DNA of 64,000 nt from Oscillatoriales cyanobacterium RM2_1_1 (lineage in GTDB: Bacteria; Cyanobacteriota; Cyanobacteriia; Cyanobacteriales; Microcoleaceae). The notes under the pieces were generated by a model. That model saw only the letters and a program-made list of their open reading frames with translations, had not been told where the DNA came from and did not search any database. The stretch is taken from the NCBI GenBank assembly GCA_012033335.1, contig JAAURB010000003.1, forward strand, positions 1-64,000, written 5' to 3'. The position numbers and the translations under genes are program-made. Shown here in pieces: positions 46,118-57,164 of this stretch (its first letter is position 1; the number at the start of each line of letters is the position of its first letter).

Positions 46118-47352
46118 GTGGCTCCTGACCCTCAACAAAATTCTGTACCGGATCATTCGAGCTCACCTCCCTCCCTTGAGGGCTTGGATGGGGATTTGAA
46201 CGATTCCCCAGACCAGTCCATCGCTCAAAAATCTCCACCTGGAACCTACAGTGAAAAAACCAATCGAATTTTAGCCTGGGTACAACTGCTGCGTTCTATT
46301 GCCCCAGTCATTTGGGCATTGGTGGTTTTGGTGGTGATTGTCCCCTTGATTGGCCAGATTTTCATTCACCAGGCGTTTTCATCGGCTCAGTTAAAATCGA
46401 ATCTGTCAAAATCACCGGTTCAGACGGTGGTAGTTCAGCCTGGAATAGATTGGACAACGGTCAATGGCGCGATCGCCCAGTCCTTGCAAACGGCCCATGA
46501 GTCTGCTGAAGCCTATGCCTCAGCGGAGTTGGATCAATGGGTAGGGGAGCTAATGGATCGGGTAGATCAGAGCTTTCTAGATTGGTATTTTAGTTATTTC
46601 AATCAGAAAACAGTCGAGTTTAAAGGCGTATTCGTTCAGCTCACGGCAGGGGTCGCCAATTTAATCAACCCAGACTGGCCCAGCGCCTCTGAGCGGGTAG
46701 CAGAAACCCTGACCCGAGATTTTCAGTCTGAATTCGCCAAGCGGGTGCTCAAGCCTCAAATCGCCCAGCTAAAATTAGAACGTCTGACCCAGGCCACTGT
46801 GCAGCAATACTTAAGCGAGTTGAGTGCGAGTTTGACGGCGGTTCCGGTGACCTATCAAATCCCCCAAGCCGATTGGGATCGGTATCTCAATGACATCGCC
46901 ATCAGTATTCGAGACACGGAGGGTAATATTTCGACCCTTTCCCTCAAAGTTTTGATGGGGGAGGGGCTTATCTGGCGGTGAAGCCCCTGGTAGCTCCCCT
47001 GATGTTGAAAGTGGGGAGCAATATGGTGGCTAAGTTTGCCGGGAAAGCCGGGGCAAAAATCGCCGTGAAAACCGGGGCAAGTCTGGCGGGAAAAGTGGCA
47101 GCGGGTTTGTTAGATTCTGCTGTCGGGGTCGGCATATTGATCTGGGATGTTTGGGACACCCATCACACTGCAACCCTGGAAAAACCAATTCTCCGACAAA
47201 CCCTCTTGGATTACCTGGAGCAGGTCAAAGCCTCAATTCTGGACAACCCTGAAACCGGAATCATGGGTGCGATCAACCAGATCGAGCATCGGATTGTAGA
47301 TTCTCTGAATGCCCCTGAACTGGCAATCAAACCCGATGAAATCTGGGATTAG
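46118..47352 (+). pseudogene. membrane protein of unknown function, frameshifted
   Basis: Two frames make one protein: the first ends ...TLSLKVLMGEG then LIWR stop at 46981. Restoring one base in GGGGAGGGG lets it continue as AYLAVKPLVAPLMLKVGSNM to 47352. Measured from the TTG at 46025 the frame is 1328 nt, one base short of 443 codons. That start translates a dispersed palindrome, so the GTG at 46118 is chosen provisionally. A single membrane segment (SIAPVIWALVVLVVIVPLIG) follows a Ser/Pro-rich N-terminus. A helical periplasmic or cytoplasmic region follows, and then a Gly/Ala-rich part (KFAGKAGAKIAVKTGASLAG) that could form a glycine-zipper-type hydrophobic helix. Family not recognised. 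Confidence 0.65.
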
Positions 47353-48187
47353 CTCGAATGTTGAAGTGATGCAGACCTCTAACCTGCTGGGCAACCTCCG
47401 AGATAGCAATTCCACGGTATCCACTCTAGAGTTAACTGTTCTATGGCAATTCCTAATCACATAAGGTACAGATTTGAGAAGTGGCGGCACGGTGCCGCCA
47501 CTTCTCGTACTCTAGCAGCGTTGGAAACGCTGTAATCCGAAAATCCAATCCCGAAAAATTGATAAAAGTTAACACAGAAGCAAAAACCTGAGATTTTAAG
47601 AGTTGAGTTGAGACCACAAGCCCTACACCCAGTAACGTCATTCAAGGTTTGATCATCTGATCAATCTGATCAATCTGGTCAAATCCGACTAACTTGCCTC
47701 AGACCCTTTGGTGATGCACCATGCCACCTGTGCCCAAATCCATACCTTCAGGGATTGATTAACCCTGGGGATCCCATCTAAAGGTTCCCACAGGTTAGGA
47801 ATCTCCATGGACGGTTCAAGTCAGATTGCTCCCGGATCTCCTCTCCAATCCCTCCCCAGGACAAACTATCAGAGCCAGAGTTATGGCTTTTTGTTTTTGT
47901 AACTCTTTTTATAAAAAATGTTTTATAAAACACTTTAGTCAGTTTTGAAAGCCTTTCAGTTAGATTCAAGAGGCTTTAGAGCATTCAGAGTCTGATTCAA
48001 TTTCAATGATCACTGCTCAAACCTTTTTTCATTCTTAAGCCCCCTTTCTTTTCCCCCCAACTCAGACCATAATGCCTAACATGAGGAAATCAAGGGTTTC
48101 TCCTCAATAGGACTATTGGCTAAGCCTTCCCTGGAGTTTTTGCCAATAGGGCTCTAGACCCGAGCACAATCAATCAGTGAAAAGAAT
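47353..48187. promoter_or_regulatory. chlL: upstream region of chlL with dispersed repeat
   Basis: About 830 bp without a gene. It contains dispersed repeat copy 2 (47441-47535) and, nearer chlL, an AT-rich stretch (47890-47935) that could hold a promoter. The long leader is notable for a gene that is usually strongly light/oxygen regulated, but no operator could be assigned. Confidence 0.4.
47441..47535 (+). repeat. dispersed palindromic repeat, copy 2
   Basis: Same arms as copy 1. The stem is GAGAAGTGGCGGCA / TGCCGCCACTTCTC (47476-47506) with loop CGG: compared with copy 1 two positions changed and both changes are compensated on the other side. Confidence 0.9.
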
Positions 48188-49054
48188 ATGAAGCTCTCTG
48201 TATACGGAAAAGGTGGAATTGGTAAATCAACCACAAGCTGCAATATCTCCGTTGCCCTGGCAAAACGAGGCAAAAAAGTTCTACAAATTGGCTGCGATCC
48301 AAAGCATGACAGTACTTTCACCCTAACTGGATTTTTGATTCCGACCATCATTGACACCCTCCAGGAAAAGGACTATCACTATGAAGACATCTGGCCTGAG
48401 GATGTGATTTACAAAGGCTACGGCGGAGTGGACTGTGTAGAAGCAGGTGGCCCTCCGGCTGGAGCAGGCTGCGGTGGCTACGTGGTTGGAGAAACCGTCA
48501 AATTGCTTAAGGAACTCAACGCCTTTGATGAATATGACATCATCCTGTTTGATGTGCTAGGAGACGTGGTTTGTGGAGGCTTTGCCGCCCCGTTGAACTA
48601 TTCCAACTACTGCATGATTGTCACCGACAATGGATTTGATGCCTTATTTGCCGCCAATCGGATTGCCGCCTCTGTTCGGGAAAAAGCCCGCACCCATCCC
48701 CTGCGTTTGGCGGGATTGATTGGTAACCGGACTTCTAAGCGAGATTTGATTGACAAGTATGTAGATACCGTTCCCATGCCTGTTCTAGAAGTCTTGCCTT
48801 TGATTGAAGATATTCGGGTGTCTCGGGTCAAGGGAAAAACCTTGTTTGAGATGGCAGAAACTGATCCGTCTTTAAATTATGTCTGTGACTACTACCTGAG
48901 TATTGCCGATCAAGTTCTGGCGATGCCGGAAGGAATCGTGCCTAATGAGTCTCCAGATCGAGAATTATTCAGCTTATTGTCAGATTTTTATCTGAATCCT
49001 GCCCCAACCCCTAGTAAAAATCCCGAAGATGAGCTAGACATGATGATGGTTTAA
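48188..49054 (+). CDS. chlL: light-independent protochlorophyllide reductase, ChlL
   Basis: 288-aa nitrogenase-iron-protein-like ATPase. It forms a homodimer that bridges one 4Fe-4S cluster and passes electrons to ChlN-ChlB for reduction of protochlorophyllide to chlorophyllide in the dark. The P-loop is [10 protein letters not shown] (residues 8-17), the switch region [11 protein letters not shown], and the cluster ligands Cys95 (GAGCGGYVV) and Cys129 ([10 protein letters not shown]). [20 protein letters not shown] is highly conserved. Length and sequence are typical for cyanobacteria. It is the first gene of chlL-DUF5331-chlN; the DUF5331 gene starts 35 nt downstream. Because the enzyme is oxygen-sensitive, expression is usually tied to dark or low-oxygen conditions. 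Confidence 0.97.
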   Translation: MKLSVYGKGGIGKSTTSCNISVALAKRGKKVLQIGCDPKHDSTFTLTGFLIPTIIDTLQEKDYHYEDIWPEDVIYKGYGGVDCVEAGGPPAGAGCGGYVVGETVKLLKELNAFDEYDIILFDVLGDVVCGGFAAPLNYSNYCMIVTDNGFDALFAANRIAASVREKARTHPLRLAGLIGNRTSKRDLIDKYVDTVPMPVLEVLPLIEDIRVSRVKGKTLFEMAETDPSLNYVCDYYLSIADQVLAMPEGIVPNESPDRELFSLLSDFYLNPAPTPSKNPEDELDMMMV

Positions 49055-49089
49055 TATGTCTATCTGCTCAGGATGAGGTAATTGAGGTT

Positions 49090-49815
49090 ATGGCATTTTT
49101 CAAAGACTTTACTGTTTCTCTCAGAGACAAATGGCTGAATTATTACAAAGCCAATAGAGATTGGTTGGTAGTCCAGGTGGATCTCAATCCAATCAAAACT
49201 CCTGACGGGGGCCGCAGACCTTCCTCTGCCCTCATTTTGGGCATCATTAATGCGCTGGAGCCTGAAGCGGCTCAGCTCATGCTGCCTTTTTCGCAACTCA
49301 ATCCCGATCCGGAAAAGTTGGTTGAGGTCTTAGGGTTGAATTTTGATCCTGATCTGGCTCTGGGGTCGGGAGGTAGCAATTCTGCTCTCAAATCTGTCCA
49401 GCCGGTTCCAGTAGCTGCTGTTTCTACAGCCGTTGTTCCAGTCAGTTCATCGGCTCTAGCCATGGATGATGACCTGGATATGGGCCTGGATGCTGGGGAT
49501 GACCTGGCTATGGACGATGACCTGGATATGGGTCTGGATGCCGGGGATGACCTGGCCATGGACGATGACCTGAATATGAGCCTGGATGATGAGGGTGATT
49601 TCAATCTGGATGATTCTGAGTCAGATGAACTCGGAGACTTAGATTTAGGGGATTTAGGAGAGGGTGAGTTGGGGGAGCTATCGTCCGATGATCTCGATGA
49701 GCTGAGCCTGGATGATTTGGGTGAAGTGACAACCGGAGATCTCGATGATATTGATTTGTCAGGGCTGACTGATTCTCCTGATGAGGATGATGATCTATCT
49801 CTAGACTTGAGATAG
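49090..49815 (+). CDS. DUF5331 protein with acidic repeats
   Basis: 241 aa. The N-terminal ~95 residues are the DUF5331 domain (MAFFKDFTVSLRDKWLNYYK, DGGRRPSSALILGIINALEP), a family that in cyanobacteria sits between chlL and chlN. After a Val/Ala/Ser linker the C-terminal half is very acidic. Three 16-residue repeats of AMDDDLDMGLDAGDDL type (49459-49602) are followed by LGDLDLGDLGEGELGELSSD-like runs. No catalytic motif is seen. Function is unknown; conserved position suggests a role in making or controlling the dark reductase. The third repeat is diverged, so the array likely grew by duplication. Confidence 0.88.
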   Translation: MAFFKDFTVSLRDKWLNYYKANRDWLVVQVDLNPIKTPDGGRRPSSALILGIINALEPEAAQLMLPFSQLNPDPEKLVEVLGLNFDPDLALGSGGSNSALKSVQPVPVAAVSTAVVPVSSSALAMDDDLDMGLDAGDDLAMDDDLDMGLDAGDDLAMDDDLNMSLDDEGDFNLDDSESDELGDLDLGDLGEGELGELSSDDLDELSLDDLGEVTTGDLDDIDLSGLTDSPDEDDDLSLDLR

Positions 49816-50041
49816 ATAGGTCGCAACCGTGGAAGAGTTCGGTCAAATCCTTGTTAGTTTCCGTATTTCTCAGTCGGGTGCTTTGCCCAAGCCATTATCC
49901 TGGAATGGGCAAAAATCCTGATTGTCCCCTGGCATCACTAATCACTAATTGTTCTCAGATGGGGCTAACAAATATTGTAAAAAGCCTTTCGAAAGAACTG
50001 TTGAAAGAACTAGATGAAACTTGATGATAAGGAGACCTTAG

Positions 50042-51439
<1,398 letters not shown>

Positions 51440-51636
51440 TTTTATCGGTTGGGTGATTTTAGAGGACAGTTTAAGGGCATCCAAACGGGTATCCAGCCCC
51501 ACAGAACCTTAAATTTGCAGCAAACCGGAAAAGTTAATGTCAGGTTAAAAGTGATTTGAAAAGCCTCAGGTCACTTTTTTCTTTGACTAATCCTGCCAAT
51601 AACTATTGATTCATCAGATCTGATATAAACAGGAGC

Positions 51637-52509
51637 ATGGAAATGAGTGATCGCTTTGCAGAAATGGATAACTGGACTAGTGAACAGGTAGCTCAGTTCA
51701 AAGAGTCCGGGCGGCTGAAAATGTATCAAACCTCAGAACGGGCAGTTTCATTGCAGGCTAATGGCCCTGGGATTTTGATGGCCGAGGGAGATTCCTGGTT
51801 TGATTACCTGCCGGGAACCGATATCATTGATTGTCTGCGTCAATACTACGATTATTTAATCGAAAATTACGCCCAGGCCGGCGATACCTTAGAGAACATG
51901 ATCTATGGAACTCGGGTGAATCGGGATTTTGAGCCCGTGAGCCCAACCATTGATCGGGTGCTGCAACGCTTAGGAGAGCTACAACCCCCAGTATTTCTAT
52001 TTTCAGGGGGGGGAAATGATGTGGCCGGAGAGAGCTTTGAATCTTACCTGAACCACAAGGATTCAGGTTTGCCGGTGCTGCGAGAATCCTTTCTCGAGGA
52101 CATGATTAACGTCGTCTATCGCAAATATTTAGAAGATCTGATTGCCAAAGTAGCGGCAGTGGCCCCTAATACCCATATTATTACCCATGGCTATGGTTAC
52201 ACCCTACCCACGGGGATTGGGGTGAGTGTATTGTTTGTTACCTTCAGCGGGCCATGGTTAAAGCCAGCATTAGCCCGGAAAGACATCTTAGATCCGGAGG
52301 AGCAACGACAAATTATCTTCAAGATTATCAGTAAATATAATGAAATGATGATGAGCTTAGAGCAGAAGTACGAAAAATTCCATTACCTGGATTTGCGGTT
52401 GAGAATTGACCCTCAACAGGATTGGGTAGATGAGTTACACCTGCGCAATAGCGCCTATGCTCGCGTTGCAGAGCAAATTCATACCAAAATTCAAGCCCTC
52501 ATGGGATAA
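51637..52509 (+). CDS. SGNH/GDSL-type hydrolase
   Basis: 290-aa esterase/acylhydrolase-fold protein. Block I is LMAEGDSWFDYLPG with the nucleophilic Ser, block III is FSGGGNDVAGES with the oxyanion Asn, and block V is DWVDELHLRNSAYARVAEQI with the catalytic Asp and His. No signal peptide is present, so it is probably cytoplasmic, or non-classical. The substrate (acyl or acetyl group on lipid or sugar) is unknown. An acyltransferase_3-type gene follows closely (about 22 nt), so the pair might add and remove O-acyl groups; this is inference. Start ATG at 51637, with a second ATG two codons later. Confidence 0.88.
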   Translation: MEMSDRFAEMDNWTSEQVAQFKESGRLKMYQTSERAVSLQANGPGILMAEGDSWFDYLPGTDIIDCLRQYYDYLIENYAQAGDTLENMIYGTRVNRDFEPVSPTIDRVLQRLGELQPPVFLFSGGGNDVAGESFESYLNHKDSGLPVLRESFLEDMINVVYRKYLEDLIAKVAAVAPNTHIITHGYGYTLPTGIGVSVLFVTFSGPWLKPALARKDILDPEEQRQIIFKIISKYNEMMMSLEQKYEKFHYLDLRLRIDPQQDWVDELHLRNSAYARVAEQIHTKIQALMG

Positions 52510-52531
52510 TTGTGGAATAAATTGGGTTTTA

Positions 52532-53443
52532 GTGGGGGTTAAAGTAAACCAATTTCATCAACACAGACAGTGTCGTGAAAAAATTCGACAAGATATCGAA
52601 GTACTGAGACTAATCAGCGCATTAGGGATAGTTTGGTATCATTCAGGAGCGAGAGGTGCAAATATTGGATATTCAGGATTGATTTTTTTTGTTATCTTAT
52701 CGGTTTTCCTAGTTAGTCACAAAAAAATATCGATTCAGAAAAGAGCCCGAAGATTACTCTTGCCCTGGCTAATATGGTTTGTATTTTACGGGGTCTTAAA
52801 TAAGATTACGGATGAGCCTTTCGTCAATCTCAAAAATGGATTTTTACCCGGGATCCTTGCGGGTTCATTGATTCACCTTTGGTACTTACCATTCATCTTT
52901 ATCGTCTTAGTGACTATTGATGTCATAAAGAACATATTCTCTTCATCGACGCTTGCACATACTGGAGCTATTTTAGCAATTATCTTACTCATATTCTCTG
53001 ATCAATGGCGTGAGCCAACTATTGCCCTGGGCTATCCTTGGGAACAGTATGCCCACGCAACACCGGCGGTTTTAATTGGACTTTTCTTTCGTGGTTTTGA
53101 TCAGATTGGTACAAAGCTTCGCACGTTTTTGCTGTTACTCATCTTGTTTGCATCTATCCATAGCACTGTATTCTCGAGTGTAGGTATACCCTATACAATT
53201 GGAGCGATCGCTTTCTCTTCTATCTTACTGTATCCTCTGCCGATACCAGAGAGATTCAATATTATTAATATGTCAAAACTTTCACTTGGAATTTACTTGA
53301 TTCACCCCTTCTTATTGATGGTGGCACATAAGCTCAGTCTCCATCCTGGAATATTGCTTTCTATAATCATTTTCTTGGCCAGCAGTCTTCTTATCTGGAT
53401 ATTAACGAAAAGTCTTCCCAACATATCAAAGTATGCTTTTTAG
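52532..53443 (+). CDS. acyltransferase_3-like membrane protein
   Basis: About 303 aa from GTG 52532; the frame is open further upstream into the previous gene, so the start is uncertain. About 9-10 hydrophobic segments are visible. The first contains the family signature RQDIEVLRLISALGIVWYHS, with the conserved catalytic-type His, and the PWLIWFVFYGVLNK and HLWYLPFIFIVLVTI segments are typical of the inner part. Such enzymes O-acylate surface sugars, lipid or peptidoglycan at the cytoplasmic membrane. It is a little short of the usual ~340 aa, so a truncated or minimal member is possible. Its location next to polysaccharide genes fits exopolysaccharide decoration. Confidence 0.82.
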   Translation: MGVKVNQFHQHRQCREKIRQDIEVLRLISALGIVWYHSGARGANIGYSGLIFFVILSVFLVSHKKISIQKRARRLLLPWLIWFVFYGVLNKITDEPFVNLKNGFLPGILAGSLIHLWYLPFIFIVLVTIDVIKNIFSSSTLAHTGAILAIILLIFSDQWREPTIALGYPWEQYAHATPAVLIGLFFRGFDQIGTKLRTFLLLLILFASIHSTVFSSVGIPYTIGAIAFSSILLYPLPIPERFNIINMSKLSLGIYLIHPFLLMVAHKLSLHPGILLSIIIFLASSLLIWILTKSLPNISKYAF

Positions 53444-54058
53444 TGATTAAATCATTAATTTTTTCAATTCTATCCATTAATATGTGGCTCAATCTTTCAG
53501 GTAGCAAATCCAACTCAAGTACTCCTGAAACACTTCTGTCATTTCTTGCTCCAGAACAACAATATTTGTTGTCATGCTATGATATCTATTTTTTCTGTGA
53601 TGAAATCTGTCGTCAATGTCGTCCCACACAAATACAACAAAACTGAAGGATGGCAGCAAGGGAGTAGTAAAAAGGAACGACACCATATCCATAAAATAGT
53701 TCAACGGAATCGGATTAATGAGCAATACCTCCGCGTTAGCACCCATAGTGTCATTGCCATACAAACTTATGCCAAAATTTAGACTGTCATAGCTAAATAT
53801 CTTGAATGATTTTATTAGGAAAACAATAGAATAGCTGAACTATCGATCAATTTTTGCTAAGTGCCTATCATCGAGCAATGTGGTTTATTTGAGGAAATGC
53901 TTTGCTTTTGAGGTAATATGGTGTACAATCCTAACCGTCTCATTATAAGTTATTCTTCAAGTCATTATTTGCCTTTTGTCAGTACCAGGATTAAAGAAAA
54001 CCCTCCAGATAGAAGTCGGTGCTGACCGATTGAGCTTAATTGATTATCAATTTTAATA
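53444..54058. other. intergenic, nothing recognised
   Basis: About 615 bp with no credible gene on either strand. Short frames here lack an RBS and conserved motifs. AT content rises towards the polysaccharide genes, which may reflect a more foreign origin. Confidence 0.4.
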
Positions 54059-54961
54059 ATGAATTCAACTTCTTACAGCTTTGATTCGCAGTCTAGAGAA
54101 TATACATTCTGCTTGATTACACCTAGTTATGCGCCGGATTTTGAAAGGTGTAAGCTTTTATCCTCTAGCATAGAAAAGTTCCTTCCTATTTCCGTAAGGC
54201 ACTATATTATTGTTGACAGACGAGATGTTGCGCTTTTTAAATCACTAGAAAATAATCGGACGGAGATTCTGATTGTAGAAGATGTTATTCCCTGGTGGAT
54301 TAAAAGAATCCCCTTGATGAAGAATGGGTGGTTTAGCCTGAAAACACCTCCTATCCGTAATTGGCTGCTTCAGCAAATTATTAAGTTGTCAGTTGCTAAA
54401 TTTGTTGCGGAAGATGTCTTAATGTTCGTAGATTCAGATGTAGTTTTTGTCCGCCCCTTGAACCCACAGCAGCGATTTATTCAAGATGGAAAAGTTCGCT
54501 TTTATCGAGAGCCAAATTCAATTCCTAGCGCTTGGGAAGGTCATTATAGTTGGTATCAAACTTCTAGCAAATTGTTGGTTGCACCAATGGTGGATTTTCC
54601 AGCGCCAAACTACATCGGCGACCTGATCACCTGGAACAAAGACAATGTTTTAAAGTTACATGATCATCTGGAAAAGGTGTCAGGACGTTCCTGGGTTGAA
54701 ACTATTGCTAGCACGTGGAATTTGTCTGAGTATATTCTTTATGGAATGTTTGTAGACTATGTACTTAAAGATGAAGCCAATCATTTTATTGATGAGAAAT
54801 ATCCGGGCTTGCAATACTTTCACACTGCTCAAATGTCCGAGCAGGAGATTAAGAACTTTCTATCTGGAATAGAGTCCCACCACGTTACTGTGATGATTTC
54901 AGCAAAGGCAAAGATTCCAATTCAGCGCTATGAAAAGCTACTTGAGCAGATCGATAAATAA
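54059..54961 (+). CDS. DUF6492-type glycosyltransferase-like protein
   Basis: 300-aa protein of the GT-A-like DUF6492 group. The N-terminus has YTFCLITPSYAPDFERCKLL, a typical nucleotide-sugar-binding start. The acidic motif is LMFVDSDVVFVRPL (Asp-Ser-Asp, a DxD equivalent). Later blocks are SSKLLVAPMVDFPAPNYIGD and STWNLSEYILYGMFVDYVLK. It has no signal peptide or membrane segment. It likely transfers a sugar during exopolysaccharide synthesis; donor and acceptor are unknown. It is followed about 155 nt later by a GT2 gene on the same strand. Confidence 0.75.
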   Translation: MNSTSYSFDSQSREYTFCLITPSYAPDFERCKLLSSSIEKFLPISVRHYIIVDRRDVALFKSLENNRTEILIVEDVIPWWIKRIPLMKNGWFSLKTPPIRNWLLQQIIKLSVAKFVAEDVLMFVDSDVVFVRPLNPQQRFIQDGKVRFYREPNSIPSAWEGHYSWYQTSSKLLVAPMVDFPAPNYIGDLITWNKDNVLKLHDHLEKVSGRSWVETIASTWNLSEYILYGMFVDYVLKDEANHFIDEKYPGLQYFHTAQMSEQEIKNFLSGIESHHVTVMISAKAKIPIQRYEKLLEQIDK

Positions 54962-55115
54962 TGAGAAAGCTAAATATTTAATCTAATTTTTTAGAATGAG
55001 TTTCTCTTGCCAATTATCTATATAGAGAATTAAGATCAAAGTGAGTAAAATTAATCAATCTAGCTCTGAATTAAGCCATACGGTTAGACTCTGTAGTTAA
55101 ATTAGTTAGGACAAA

Positions 55116-56030
55116 TTGATGATGTTAGTATCTATTTGTATCGCAACATATAAGCGACCTGATCAACTTAAATGTTTATTAGAAGGCCTGAATAGACTCA
55201 CATTTGGGAAGATTGAGATTCCTGACATTGAGCTCATTATTGTTGATAATGATTTCTCGGGTTCGGCTCAGCAATTGTGTGAGGAATTTGAAGCAAAGTT
55301 TGCAGGGCGCTTGAGATACGATATAGAGATAGAGAAGGGGGTTACCTATGCCCGCAATCGAACGATTAAAAATATTTCTCAGGACTCAGATTTTATTGCA
55401 ATCATGGATGATGACGAAGTACCTGATCCATCCTGGCTTGAAGAACTTTTAGCTGTTCAAAGTCAGTACAATGCCGATATTGTAACGGGGCCTGTTATTC
55501 CTCAATTTGAGGATAAAAGTACTCCCGACTGGGTCACGAAAGGAAAGTTCTTTGAGCCCTTGTCTCAAGCTACAGGTTCTCCAATGAATGTCGCTTTTAC
55601 AAATAACGTCCTTGTTCGGAGCAAAATATTGCAGCAACTTGATCCAGTATTTGATAATCGCCTTGCGAGTAAAGCTGCAGAGGACACTCACTTATTTATG
55701 CGACTTTATAAATCAGGGTATCGTATTGTTTGGGCAAATGAAGCGATTGTTCGAGAGTGGATCCCTGAATCTCGCACCAATGTTAAGTGGTTGATGGAAC
55801 GAGCATATTGGGGGTGGAGTTCATATAGTCTATTTGAACGAGAACTATATCCCTCAGTAAAAGTTCAGGCAGTTCGCCTCATAAAAGGTTGCGGTTTGAT
55901 CGCTGTGGGAATTCTACGTAGTGTACCAGCCATGCTTCAGGGAAAGCATAGTTTTGTCCAAGAACTTTTAAATATTTATCGGGGTCTAGGAACGCTTTCA
56001 GGAGTGTTTGGCATTCAAGGAAAATGGTAA
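55116..56030 (+). CDS. family 2 glycosyltransferase
   Basis: 304 aa. The N-terminal GT-A domain begins LVSICIATYKRPDQLKCLLE, has ELIIVDNDFSGSAQQLCEEF as the UDP-binding Asp region, AIMDDDEVPDPSWLEELL as the DxD-type metal site, and later AAEDTHLFMRLYKSGYRIVW as the ED motif of the catalytic base. The C-terminal ~60 residues contain one or two hydrophobic stretches (VQAVRLIKGCGLIAVGILRS), suggesting membrane attachment. It would add one sugar to a lipid-linked polysaccharide unit. The frame opens with ATG-ATG, so the second is a possible start. Confidence 0.9.
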   Translation: MMMLVSICIATYKRPDQLKCLLEGLNRLTFGKIEIPDIELIIVDNDFSGSAQQLCEEFEAKFAGRLRYDIEIEKGVTYARNRTIKNISQDSDFIAIMDDDEVPDPSWLEELLAVQSQYNADIVTGPVIPQFEDKSTPDWVTKGKFFEPLSQATGSPMNVAFTNNVLVRSKILQQLDPVFDNRLASKAAEDTHLFMRLYKSGYRIVWANEAIVREWIPESRTNVKWLMERAYWGWSSYSLFERELYPSVKVQAVRLIKGCGLIAVGILRSVPAMLQGKHSFVQELLNIYRGLGTLSGVFGIQGKW

Positions 56031-57164
56031 TAAAATCCAAGTCAAAAGTAGAAAATATAGACAATGCTAGTCAGATTTTATGATTGAATGCATTACGATT
56101 TGGCTTTCAGCTAAGAGTATGGTGAAAAAAGTATGGTGAAAAAAGTTGCTCTTAGTAAAAACTTTTTGGGATGTCAGATATTGGTGCTTCCTGGTACTCA
56201 TCTTATTTGACCGTGTAAGTGGTGGAGATGATTTAAATGTAGGATCAGTTACCCTCTCACTCAACTATTCTGCATTGATTTGCTATTGAAGAACCGAACT
56301 TATACTTTAGCCTAATCTACCTGAGACTTATCTTCAGTTATGCTTTACTATTTATCAGACAAGTTCACTCTGCCCGTAGTTTTTCCTCAGGAAAATTCGT
56401 TAACTATGTTACAAATTTTTTTGAAAGAGTGTACTATTGTATAGTTGAAAAGTTTCGATTTATCAGAGTGCTTCTATGTTGATTGATTTTTACTTTGTTC
56501 CAATACATTCCTCATATTTATTTTTCCTCTGTTCTTCCGGAGTAAAATCTGAATACACTTGTAAAAGTCAACTTAAAATGGTATCATCAATGTAATTTTG
56601 TTAATCACGATCAGGCACACTGAAAGAGGTGAAAAGTAGGGGGAATGATTGAGTTCCTGACTGTGATTGATGAAGCATTTATGTATTTTTCAGAAGGCCT
56701 CAAATTTCTGAGCATCAACAATTTTAGCAACTGGTTCTGCCTTTCTTAGTTCGCTAGATAGTTTGGAAATTCGCCTTATCCTTGTCTCAAGAAAACGAGT
56801 GATATCTATCAGATGAAGATAACTGATCTTCATCTGATAGATAGGGGTTCCGGGACTCACATCTCTTCTTTTCTAGGAATGCCCGAAATTATGGTCACTA
56901 GTGCAATTGCCAGGTTAACCTTGAACAGGTTTGTCTCGTGGGTCTGTGGACAAATTATGGGGTATCCCTAACTTGGCTGCCGATTCTATGGTTCGCAAAT
57001 TTCTAGCCGGGTATTCTCAATATACAGCTCATTTTGATTGTAAGTCACAAGTAAACGGATTCTTAAAGCCTGTCTTTTCATACGCAGTACTTTTGAATTA
57101 AACGTGCTGTAAATTATCTGGCTTTTAGTCCCTATTCTGGTGTATTTAGTGCATCGAAAAAACC
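56031..57164. other. long intergenic region with strong inverted repeat
   Basis: About 1.1 kb without a credible gene. It contains a 14-bp direct repeat of GTATGGTGAAAAAA (56117-56144) and the 17-bp perfect inverted repeat at 56804-56842. Base composition is AT-rich. Minus-strand frames here have no recognisable motifs. Confidence 0.5.
56804..56842. repeat. 17-bp perfect inverted repeat (hairpin)
   Basis: ATCTATCAGATGAAGAT (56804-56820) is exactly reverse-complementary to ATCTTCATCTGATAGAT (56826-56842) with a 5-bp centre. No T-run follows on either strand, so it is not an ordinary terminator. Confidence 0.95.

Noticed and set aside
53443-53782. Small genes between the acyltransferase and the DUF6492 gene
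   Set aside because: Overlapping frames on both strands have no RBS or conserved motif.
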